A stretch of DNA of 64,000 nt from UBA6107 sp964459385 (GTDB taxonomy: Bacteria > Chloroflexota > Anaerolineae > Anaerolineales > Anaerolineaceae). Both the position numbers and the translations under genes were made by a program. This document shows positions 57,462-64,000 of this stretch, piece after piece; within the stretch, counting starts at the first letter, position 1; each line of letters begins with the position of its first letter. Location of the stretch: NCBI GenBank assembly GCA_964459385.1, contig CAYWLG010000001.1, forward strand, positions 1-64,000, given 5' to 3'. The notes beneath the pieces were generated by a model. That model ran no database searches and had not been told where the DNA came from. It worked only from the letters and a program-made list of their open reading frames with translations.

Positions 57462-58202
57462 ATGGGCCTGTTTCGTACAATGAGAAATGACATTCGCTCG
57501 GTTTTCGAGCGCGACCCCGCCGCCCGCTCCACCCTGGAGGTGCTGCTGGCTTACCCCGGCGTGCATGCTGTTTGGGCGCACCGCAGCGAACACTGGCTGT
57601 GGGAACATCACGTCAAACTGCTGGCACGCTTGCTTTCACAACTGACACGCTTTTTGACCGGCATCGAAATTCACCCCGGCGCAAAGATCGGGCCGAACTT
57701 TTTCATCGATCACGGCATGGGGGTGGTGATCGGTGAAACGGCCGAGATCGGTGCCTGTGTGACGCTTTACCACGGGGTGACCCTGGGCGGGGTGAGCCTC
57801 GAAAAGGGCAAACGTCACCCCACGCTGGAAGATGGTGTGGTGGTAGGTGCGGGTGCCAAGGTGCTGGGCAATATCGTGGTGGGGGCCAACAGCCGCATCG
57901 GCGCCAACGCCGTGCTGGTCAAATCGGTGCCGCCCGACTCGGTGGTAGTGGGCATCCCCGGGCAGGTGGTGGTGCGCAGCCACGCCTCGAGCGGACACCC
58001 CGATCTGGAACACGGACGCATGCCCGATGCCATCGGCGAATCGGTGGCAATGCTGATGAAACGGCTGGACGCAATGGAAGCGCAACTGCACATTGCACAC
58101 AAGATCGCACCACCGCAGCCGGATGACGGCGGGCGCAAAGAACCGGTATTTATCCACCCACCCGAAAACGGAGTGTGGCACGGTGAGGACTTTATGATCT
58201 AA
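57462..58202 (+). CDS. cysE: Serine O-acetyltransferase
   Basis: A 246-residue acetyltransferase making O-acetylserine, the substrate of CysK. The N-terminal helical part has IRSVFERDPAARSTLEVLLA and YPGVHAVWAHR. The C-terminal hexapeptide-repeat domain has the catalytic FIDHGMGVVIGETAEIG (His, Asp) and LYHGVTLGG. After the hexapeptides an extra tail of about 70 residues is present (ALLMKRLD-type helix and a Pro/Gly-rich end). Order cysK-cysE suggests one transcript. Confidence 0.95.
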   Translation: MGLFRTMRNDIRSVFERDPAARSTLEVLLAYPGVHAVWAHRSEHWLWEHHVKLLARLLSQLTRFLTGIEIHPGAKIGPNFFIDHGMGVVIGETAEIGACVTLYHGVTLGGVSLEKGKRHPTLEDGVVVGAGAKVLGNIVVGANSRIGANAVLVKSVPPDSVVVGIPGQVVVRSHASSGHPDLEHGRMPDAIGESVAMLMKRLDAMEAQLHIAHKIAPPQPDDGGRKEPVFIHPPENGVWHGEDFMI

Positions 58203-58206
58203 GTTG

Positions 58207-58243
58207 AAAAAGCAAGGGCACGCTGATCGTGCTCTTGCTTTTT
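58207..58243. terminator. Terminator after cysE and holB (convergent)
   Basis: AAAAAGCAAGGGCACG (58207-58222) pairs with CGTGCTCTTGCTTTTT (58228-58243) with one G-T pair. Flanking A- and T-tracts allow use from both sides. Confidence 0.9.
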
Positions 58244-59230
58244 TTATAAACGGGGAAGTTCTAAAAACAGGTTATCCAATAACAAACGCAGGTGGCCGCT
58301 GGATTCGAGGTTGGCCAGCGCCGCATCAATCGATTGAACAATGGCCAGCGCCTGAGCAGGGGAGGATCTTTGCACGATCTCCTGCAGCTCGGCGGCACGG
58401 TCGAGATTGGTAATCTCGGCAGTGGGCTGGTTGGCCAGCAGGAGCAGATCGCGGGCGTAGGCGTACCAGGTTTGCAGGGCCAGGCGGGCGGTATCGCGGC
58501 TCTTGCTGATGGAATCGACATAGGTAAAACGGTCGCGTTTGAGCTGGCCGAGCAGGCGCACGAAATCGTCCAGAAGGGCAGTGCGCTGTTCGAGCAGCTC
58601 AGGCTCGGCGGCAAAGCGGCGGGCCACCCCGGTGCGCCCGTTGGAAAGGTGGGCATATAAATTGGCCTGCGCAGCGGGGATCTGCCAGCGGCTTTCCAGT
58701 TCGCTGCTTAATGCTGCGGTCGAAACCGGGCGCAGGCGTAGAATCTCACAGCGCGAGGCGATGGTGGGCAGCAGATTCTCGGCCGAATCGGCGGTGAGCA
58801 GCAAGATCACCTGACGGGGGGCTTCTTCGAGGGTTTTGAGCAGGGCGTTCTGTGCGTTGGCATTGGCCTGCTGAAAATCACACAGCAGGGCGATGCGATA
58901 TTTGGCAGAGTAGGGGGCTAATGAAAGACTGTGCTGCAGAGCGCGCACCTGATCTACCTTGATGGTCTGCGATTCGCCCTCGGCCTTCACAATGGAAAGA
59001 TCGGGGTGCTGCGAACTGAGAATTTGGGTGCAGGTGCGGCATTGACCGCAAAACTCCCCGGGCGCGGGGGGCTGGGTGCAGTTGACGGCAGCGGCAAATT
59101 CGAGCGCCAGGCTGCGCCGTCCCAGGCCGGGAGCGCCGCTGAACAGGTAGGCATGGCGCACTTCGTCGTGCAGAATGTGCTGCTTGAGCAGGGCTTCTGC
59201 CCAGGAATGTCCGATCAGGTTCCAAGTCAT
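58244..59230 (-). CDS. holB: DNA polymerase III subunit delta' (clamp loader)
   Basis: A 328-residue clamp-loader AAA+ subunit. The P-loop reads GAPGLGRRSLA, in which the Lys is replaced by Arg, as expected of the non-hydrolysing delta' subunit. A zinc module with CGQCRTC and the upstream Cys follows. NAQNALLKTLEEAP and IASRCEILRLRP (Ser-Arg-Cys motif) are typical. The start 59230 (MTWNLIGHSWAE) is preferred over 59248. The C-terminal helical collar is present. Confidence 0.9.
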   Translation of the reverse strand: MTWNLIGHSWAEALLKQHILHDEVRHAYLFSGAPGLGRRSLALEFAAAVNCTQPPAPGEFCGQCRTCTQILSSQHPDLSIVKAEGESQTIKVDQVRALQHSLSLAPYSAKYRIALLCDFQQANANAQNALLKTLEEAPRQVILLLTADSAENLLPTIASRCEILRLRPVSTAALSSELESRWQIPAAQANLYAHLSNGRTGVARRFAAEPELLEQRTALLDDFVRLLGQLKRDRFTYVDSISKSRDTARLALQTWYAYARDLLLLANQPTAEITNLDRAAELQEIVQRSSPAQALAIVQSIDAALANLESSGHLRLLLDNLFLELPRL

Positions 59231-59281
59231 GAGGCGATTGTAGCCCAAAGGGGCGCAGGGCGCAACAGGCGGAGCGGTGAG

Positions 59282-60016
59282 TTAGATTTTTTCGACCACC
59301 CAGAAGTGCGATAAGCCCAGCACCTGTAGAGGGGTCTTTTCGAGCGCCTGCAGAATGGCGCGCAAGACCTTGCCGGGGCCGGGCCAGCGGGCGATGATGT
59401 TATCGTATGCGCCAAAGATAGTGCGTCTGGTGACGATCTTTACCGGCAGCCCCTTGAAGAGACGGGCCAGGCCGGCACGGGTGTAGACGTTCACGTGGGG
59501 GGCCAGTTTATCGCGCAGCTTGCGCGGCAGGTAATTGACGAAGGGAATGTTGCCAAAATGGTACTGGCCACGCCAGTAGATGCCGTGGGTTTCAAAACCA
59601 TAGCCGCGATTGGGGCAGAAGATGACCACACGGCCGCCGGGTTTGAGCGAGCGCACGATCTCGGTGACGCACTGGCGGTCATCCTGCACGTGTTCGAGCA
59701 CCTCATTGCTGAGGATCAGGTCAAAGGAGTTGGCCGGGAAGGGCAGATGTTCGCCCACACCACAGAGCACGCGCGGGCTTTTCTGGCGGGCATCGAGGGT
59801 GCGTTCAAACTCCACATCCAGCCCTACAGTGAAGTTGGTATCGGTGTTCAGACGCATCAGATAGGAACCCAGACCGCAGCCGTTCTCGAAGACGCTGCCG
59901 TTAATGCGTTCGCCGGCGGCAGTGAGGATCATGTCCATTCTGCGCTGCTGGCCGTCGCGCCAGACGTATGAGGGTTCGCCGCGCAGGGCTGCTTTATCTG
60001 AATGAGTGGAGGTCAT
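59282..60016 (-). CDS. SAM-dependent methyltransferase, class I
   Basis: A 244-residue methyltransferase. Motif I reads VFENGCGLGSYLMRLNTD (Gly-Cys-Gly), with the acidic ligand in VGLDVEFERTLDA. LILSNEVLEHVQDDRQCV is the Methyltransf_11 motif. LKPGGRVVIFCPNRGYGFET follows. The C-terminus with FGAYDNIIARWP resembles methyltransferases of polysaccharide or lipid pathways. No substrate can be given. Confidence 0.86.
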   Translation of the reverse strand: MTSTHSDKAALRGEPSYVWRDGQQRRMDMILTAAGERINGSVFENGCGLGSYLMRLNTDTNFTVGLDVEFERTLDARQKSPRVLCGVGEHLPFPANSFDLILSNEVLEHVQDDRQCVTEIVRSLKPGGRVVIFCPNRGYGFETHGIYWRGQYHFGNIPFVNYLPRKLRDKLAPHVNVYTRAGLARLFKGLPVKIVTRRTIFGAYDNIIARWPGPGKVLRAILQALEKTPLQVLGLSHFWVVEKI

Positions 60017-60038
60017 GCGGTATCCTTAAATTTCCAAG

Positions 60039-61739
60039 TTATTCTACAATGGCAGATTCTTCTTCGGGCAGGGGAACCCAGGCCAGAATGGAGGTGCCTT
60101 TGCCCGGCTCGGAGGTGATATCCACCTCGCCGCCGGCGTTGAGGGCACGGGTTTCGATATTCGAAATGCCGTGGCCGATGTTGACCTTTACCTTGTCGAG
60201 GTTGAAACCAACACCGTCATCACGAACTTCAAGCAGAATGCGGTCGTTGGTGGTCCAGACGGCCACATCCACGTGACGGGCATGGGCGTGCTTGGCGATA
60301 TTGGCCAGGCTTTCCTGACAGATGTGAAAGAGCGCCACGGCGGTGTTGTTGGGCAAGATCGACAGGTCTTCGCTGGGGCCCTGCAATTTTACATCCAGCA
60401 GGGTGTTGGCCTTGAATTCGGTTACCAAACGGTTGATGCCCGACATCAGGTCTTCGTTGTGCAAATGACGCGGGCGCAGGTCGAGAATGTAAGCGCGAAT
60501 ATCGCGGATGGTGCTGTTGAGGTCGGAGATGGCCTGTTCGATGCGCTTGGTGGCCTGCTGAGGGCTTTCGCTCATAAGCAGACGGGCGTGTTCGAGGGTG
60601 AGGCCGACGGCATAAATGGACTGGATGATGCCATCGTGCAGGTCCATGCCGATGCGGTCGCGCTCTTCGAGAATGGCCAGGCGGCGTCCCTGCACGTTGA
60701 GGCGGGCATTCTCGACGGTGGTGGCCGTCCAGGAACCGATGGCCTGTAGGAACTGTACTTCCAGCTCATCCAGCGGCTGCGGGTGGCGGGTGGCCACGCA
60801 CATGACCCCTAGGGCGCCGCGGCGTCCATTGAGGGGCACGACCGCAACCTGGTGAATGCCGCGAATTTTGATCATGGGATTCAACTCGGCCGGGTCAGAG
60901 CTGACAAGGTTCAGCGAAACCGGGTTGCCGCTTTTTACCACCTGGCCGATGATCCCTTCGCCGAGCACGTATTGATCGCGCAGCCAGAGCTTGTCGCCGG
61001 TGCTGCCGCGATGGACGATGAGATTGATGTTGCGGCCATCTTCCTGGCGCAGGAACATCTCGCCTACTTCGAGGCGCAGGTAGTTCATCACCTGCGAGAG
61101 GCATTTTTCGAGGATCTGGTTGACATCGGTGGTGCTGGCCAGGGTGGAGGCAAGCTGATCGAGCAGGGCCAGGTTTTCATTGCGGCGGGTGAGGATGCGG
61201 TCGCGGTGAATGAGGTCTTTGTACAGCCAGGCGTTGGCGATGGCGGCAGAAGAATAGGCAGCCATCATCTCGATGATGTGCTCATCGTCGTCAGAAAACT
61301 CAGGTGCGCTGAGCTTGTTGGTCAGGTAGATCTGCCCCAGCACGCGGTCACCCTGCATGATGGGCACGCCCAGAAAACTGGTCATGTGCGGATGGGCCTC
61401 TGGGAAGCCCACACTGCGGGAATCAACAGCAATATTGGCCACACGCACCGGTTTTTTCGAGATCATCATGGCGCCGATCAGACCTTTTCCAAGCGGGGGA
61501 TGCGGAACGGCCGCAGCTTCCTGGCGGCTCATGCCCACGGTGATGAACTTCTCGAGAGCCCCTTTTTCATCCAGCACACCTACAGCGGCATATTGGGCCT
61601 CGGCTTCCTGGCAGGCCAGGGTGGCGATGCGTTCGAGCAGCGAGTCAATGGTAATATCCTGCACCAACTCCAAACTGGCGGTATGCAGAGTAGAGAGGCG
61701 CTGTTCGAGCTGTTTTTTTGTGAGCTGGGAACTTTCCAT
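60039..61739 (-). CDS. Cytoplasmic GAF-domain histidine kinase (NarL-type HisKA_3)
   Basis: A 566-residue soluble kinase with two GAF domains (about 20-165 and 185-345; AVGVLDEKGALEKFI and EVGEMFLRQEDGRNINLI). The HisKA_3 dimerisation domain with the phospho-acceptor His is in IGMDLHDGIIQSIYAVGLTL. The HATPase has SLANIAKHAHARHV, VRDDGVGFNL and GHGISNIETRA. No membrane helix is present, so it senses a cytoplasmic signal. NarL/LuxR-type regulators are its usual partners; none is adjacent. Confidence 0.9.
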   Translation of the reverse strand: MESSQLTKKQLEQRLSTLHTASLELVQDITIDSLLERIATLACQEAEAQYAAVGVLDEKGALEKFITVGMSRQEAAAVPHPPLGKGLIGAMMISKKPVRVANIAVDSRSVGFPEAHPHMTSFLGVPIMQGDRVLGQIYLTNKLSAPEFSDDDEHIIEMMAAYSSAAIANAWLYKDLIHRDRILTRRNENLALLDQLASTLASTTDVNQILEKCLSQVMNYLRLEVGEMFLRQEDGRNINLIVHRGSTGDKLWLRDQYVLGEGIIGQVVKSGNPVSLNLVSSDPAELNPMIKIRGIHQVAVVPLNGRRGALGVMCVATRHPQPLDELEVQFLQAIGSWTATTVENARLNVQGRRLAILEERDRIGMDLHDGIIQSIYAVGLTLEHARLLMSESPQQATKRIEQAISDLNSTIRDIRAYILDLRPRHLHNEDLMSGINRLVTEFKANTLLDVKLQGPSEDLSILPNNTAVALFHICQESLANIAKHAHARHVDVAVWTTNDRILLEVRDDGVGFNLDKVKVNIGHGISNIETRALNAGGEVDITSEPGKGTSILAWVPLPEEESAIVE

Positions 61740-61889
61740 GCAGATGAACCTCAGGAAGAATATTGTACTCGAAAGGGGGATGGTTGGTCAATTTGATGAA
61801 TTCGGATAAAATAGGAATTGAATTACAGGTAGGATCTCATTTGATTCCAGACCGCAGTGCCGGGAACCTGTGAGCCAGGAGAGTGAACC

Positions 61890-62516
61890 ATGTTTATGCG
61901 AAAAAATGAAGAAGATAAAATGCGCAGCGAGGGGCGTCTGCCCCCCGGCCAGGCCTTGACCCAAAAATTCCCGGTGCTGCATTATGGCGCCGTGCCCAAT
62001 TTTGACCCGCAAACCTGGGATTTCCGCTTCTTTGGTGAGGTGGAAGAAGAAAAACATTTTAGCTGGCAGGAATTCAGCCAGTTGCCGCGCCATAAAGTGA
62101 AGATGGATATTCACTGTGTGACTCGCTGGAGCAAGTTCGACACAGAGTGGGAAGGTGTGAGCGTGCGTGATCTGCTGGAGAAAAAGCTGCTCAGGCTAAA
62201 GCCCTCTGCCAGATTCGTGATTCAGCACGCTGAATTTGGCTTTACGGTCAATTTACCGCTGGAGGTGGTGCTGGCAGAAAACTTCTTGCTGGCCACCCAT
62301 TTTGATGGGGAACCGATCACGCCAGATCACGGCGCCCCGGTACGCGGCGTGGTGGGGGCCATCCCCAGCCACGATGAGTTGATGGTGCCCTATTTCTGGA
62401 AGGGAGCTAAATGGCTGCGCGAGCTAGAATTTACCAGCAGCGACCATCCGGGCTTTTGGGAACAGGCCGGTTATCATAACGAAGCCGATGTGTGGAAAGA
62501 AGAACGATTCAACTAG
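61890..62516 (+). CDS. Sulfite oxidase-like molybdopterin oxidoreductase
   Basis: A 208-residue molybdopterin-binding domain protein. The molybdenum-ligating Cys is in DIHCVTRWSKFDTEWEGVSV, followed by FVIQHAEFGFTVNLPLE and PDHGAPVRGVVGAI, as in the compact YedY/sulfite-oxidase-like subgroup. There is no signal peptide, heme domain or dimerisation domain, so it is a cytoplasmic Moco enzyme of unknown substrate. GGAGAG precedes the ATG. Confidence 0.87.
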   Translation: MFMRKNEEDKMRSEGRLPPGQALTQKFPVLHYGAVPNFDPQTWDFRFFGEVEEEKHFSWQEFSQLPRHKVKMDIHCVTRWSKFDTEWEGVSVRDLLEKKLLRLKPSARFVIQHAEFGFTVNLPLEVVLAENFLLATHFDGEPITPDHGAPVRGVVGAIPSHDELMVPYFWKGAKWLRELEFTSSDHPGFWEQAGYHNEADVWKEERFN

Positions 62517-62520
62517 GCAG

Positions 62521-62552
62521 AAAAGGCAGGTGAGCAATCGCCTGCCTTTTTT
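62521..62552 (+). terminator. Terminator of the sulfite oxidase-like gene
   Basis: AAAAGGCAGG (62521-62530) pairs with CCTGCCTTTT (62541-62550) and runs into Ts. Confidence 0.88.
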
Positions 62553-62719
62553 ATCGCAAAGCGTAACTTATGTGGCGCGAGGTTGTTTTAACCTGTGGAA
62601 AACAGATAGTTTAGTTAACGATTTCCTTAAAAATTAGCAATTTGCACCATTATAGGTTGAAATTATCTGTTTTTTCGGTAAACTAGGAATCAAGAAATAC
62701 ATAAAAGAGGAGGATTCAA

Positions 62720-62890
62720 ATGAAACTTTCAGCACCTAAAACCGGAACTTTTTGGTTGGCTTTGATCGTTGCCGCACTTGGCTTGGTCGCTTCGTTGGTC
62801 AGCATCCCCGTGCTCAGCGGGTTCGCTTTCTGGCTGGTTGTGATCGGCTTCGTCATTTTGCTGCTCGGCACTATGGTCAAAGGGTTGTAA
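62720..62890 (+). CDS. Small hydrophobic protein (56 aa), two membrane helices
   Basis: The ORF starts MKLSAPKTGTFWLALIVAAL and ends in TMVKGL. Two hydrophobic helices (about 11-29 and 33-52) are joined by SIPVLSG. A very strong ribosome binding site, AGAGGAGGA, lies eight bases before the ATG, and a terminator follows the stop codon, so it is a stand-alone small gene. TTGAAA-16-TAAACT upstream could be its promoter. No function is known to me. Confidence 0.8.
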   Translation: MKLSAPKTGTFWLALIVAALGLVASLVSIPVLSGFAFWLVVIGFVILLLGTMVKGL

Positions 62891-62910
62891 ATTTTTTCGC
62901 AACCGACATG

Positions 62911-62940
62911 AAGCGGACTCGCAAGAGTCCGCTTTGCGTT
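62911..62940 (+). terminator. Terminator after the 56-aa gene
   Basis: AAGCGGACTC (62911-62920) pairs with GAGTCCGCTT (62925-62934), followed by TGCGTTTAAT. Moderate T content. Confidence 0.75.
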
Positions 62941-62987
62941 TAATCTCTTCAGAAAAGCCTTTTTCTTTTAATAAGGTTCACTCGCGG

Positions 62988-62993
62988 TATAAT
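62988..62993 (+). promoter_or_regulatory. Promoter -10 of glyQS
   Basis: TATAAT preceded by CGG lies 43 bases before the glyQS ATG. The resulting leader is too short for a T-box, in contrast to pheST. GGCAGGAGG is the ribosome binding site. Confidence 0.6.
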
Positions 62994-63035
62994 GGGGCAT
63001 CTCAAAAAATTACCTGTCAGCCGGCAGGAGGAAAA

Positions 63036-64000
63036 ATGACGCAACCACTCGATTTTCAATCCGTAATCATGACCTTGCAAAAATTCTGGGCCGACCACGG
63101 CTGTTTGATCTGGCAGCCTTACTACACCCAGGTGGGGGCGGGCACGATGAACCCGGCCACCTTCCTGCGCGTGTTGGGCCCTGAGCCCTGGAGTGTGGCA
63201 TACGTCGAACCCTCCATCCGCCCGGATGACGGCCGTTATGGGCAAAACCCCAACCGTTTTCAGCAGCACTACCAGTTCCAGGTCATCCTCAAGCCAGACC
63301 CGGGCAACCCGCAGGAGCTCTATCTGCAATCGCTCGAAGCGCTGGGCATTGACCCGCGCCAGCACGACATCCGCTTTGTGGAAGACAACTGGGAATCCCC
63401 CGCGCTGGGCGCCTGGGGACTGGGCTGGGAAGTATGGCTGGACGGACAGGAGATCACCCAGTTCACTTACTTTCAGCAGGCCGGTGGGCTGGTGGTGGAC
63501 CCGGTTGCGGTTGAGATCACTTACGGGCTGGAGCGCATCACCATGCCGCTGCAGCGCGCCCACCACTTTAGAGAGATGAAATGGAACAAAGACATCACCT
63601 ACGGCGACGTCAATTATCAGGGCGAGGTGGAGCACAGCAAGTATTATTTTGAAATTGCCGATGTCGAACGCCAGCGCCAGCTCTATAAGATCTATGAACA
63701 AGAAGCCGAGGCTGCCCTGGAAAATGGGCTAGTCTTGCCGGCTCACGATTATGTACTGAAATGCTCGCACACGTTTAATGTGCTGGATACCCGCGGCGCC
63801 ATCGGTGTGACTGAGCGCCAGGTGCTGTTCGGCAAGATGCGCGATCTGGCGCATCGCACTGCAGAAGCCTATGTGGAACAACGCAAAGAGCTTGAATTTC
63901 CCTGGCTGAAAGAAAAGAGCGAAAAGGCAACTGTTGTCAAAACAACCGGCCGCCCGGCACTGCCCACCAAACCAGCGTCCTTCCTCTTTGAGATCGGCAC
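63036..64000 (+). CDS. glyQS: Glycine-tRNA ligase, alpha-beta fusion (partial)
   Basis: 321 codons are present; the gene runs off the window. Residues 1-290 are the alpha subunit, with FQSVIMTLQKFWADHGCLIW, QPYYTQVGAGTMNPATFLR, PSIRPDDGRYGQNPNR and HTFNVLDTRGAIGVTERQ. After a linker (about 291-315) the frame continues with PASFLFEIGT, the usual start of the beta subunit (GlyS: LLFEIGTEELP). The gene therefore seems to encode a fused GlyQS, known in several phyla. GGAGG precedes the ATG. Confidence 0.93.
   Translation, partial: MTQPLDFQSVIMTLQKFWADHGCLIWQPYYTQVGAGTMNPATFLRVLGPEPWSVAYVEPSIRPDDGRYGQNPNRFQQHYQFQVILKPDPGNPQELYLQSLEALGIDPRQHDIRFVEDNWESPALGAWGLGWEVWLDGQEITQFTYFQQAGGLVVDPVAVEITYGLERITMPLQRAHHFREMKWNKDITYGDVNYQGEVEHSKYYFEIADVERQRQLYKIYEQEAEAALENGLVLPAHDYVLKCSHTFNVLDTRGAIGVTERQVLFGKMRDLAHRTAEAYVEQRKELEFPWLKEKSEKATVVKTTGRPALPTKPASFLFEIG

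Noticed and set aside
62895..63035. T-box upstream of glyQS
   Set aside because: The -10 is only 43 bases from the ATG and no AGGGTGG T-box sequence is present.

Overview
The window reads as a chromosomal segment of a moderately GC-rich bacterium, most likely a member of the Chloroflexota (Anaerolineae). This is inference from protein style, not from a marker-gene search. The hints are a Gram-positive-type SOS box in front of lexA, a T-box riboswitch on pheST, an alpha-beta fused glycyl-tRNA synthetase, a very long SecA, lipoproteins with Thr/Pro-rich linkers after the lipobox, and PspC/LiaF-like envelope genes. No prophage, transposase, CRISPR array or rRNA gene was seen.

Layout. 1-3915 is the classic tuf-rpmG-tRNA(Trp)-secE-nusG-rplKAJL cluster with L1 and L10 leader regulation. 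3941-6673 holds lexA with its SOS box, a divergent lipoprotein and a CDF-like membrane protein. 6734-10730 is pheST behind a Phe T-box. 10782-15475 carries a receptor histidine kinase, an aldo/keto reductase and a lysine 2,3-aminomutase-like enzyme. 15663-18124 runs pncC, a diacylglycerol glycosyltransferase and a nucleosidase. 18169-20728 is a HigBA toxin-antitoxin pair and metG. 20902-24909 goes tRNA(Gln), a candidate structured RNA, glmU, a CNNM/CorC protein, cdd and recO. 24910-30019 is the accessory part of the window. It contains an AT-rich two-gene cassette (YaaA-like protein plus [4Fe-4S] HhH DNA glycosylase) between direct copies of a palindromic repeat, a secreted protein and a beta-lactamase-fold lipoprotein. 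30020-34927 has galT, a proline iminopeptidase, a methyltransferase, a SufS-like desulfurase and a membrane DsbA-like protein. 35002-37719 is an ECF cobalt/nickel importer. 37924-46301 has secA, an aminotransferase, ribosomal protein S1, a dipeptidase and a small membrane protein. 46404-52514 has a ferredoxin-NADP reductase-like enzyme, a paired M16 protease, acpS, a phosphoesterase and a ParB-like protein. 52573-56083 is a five-gene PspC/LiaF-like envelope operon. 56248-58202 is cysK-cysE behind a probable cysteine-peptide attenuator. 58244-62516 has holB, a methyltransferase, a GAF histidine kinase and a sulfite-oxidase-like enzyme. The window ends in a small membrane protein and the start of glyQS.

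How the parts work together. Most of the window is housekeeping: translation, secretion, cell wall precursor, cysteine synthesis and replication. Many of these operons are controlled by RNA leaders (L1 sites, L10 attenuator, T-box, cysteine uORF). The most promising novelty is the repeat-flanked glycosylase/YaaA-like cassette at 25148-26833, followed by the cysK leader, the 106-nt folded RNA before glmU, the expanded SecA and the leaderless HigBA promoter.
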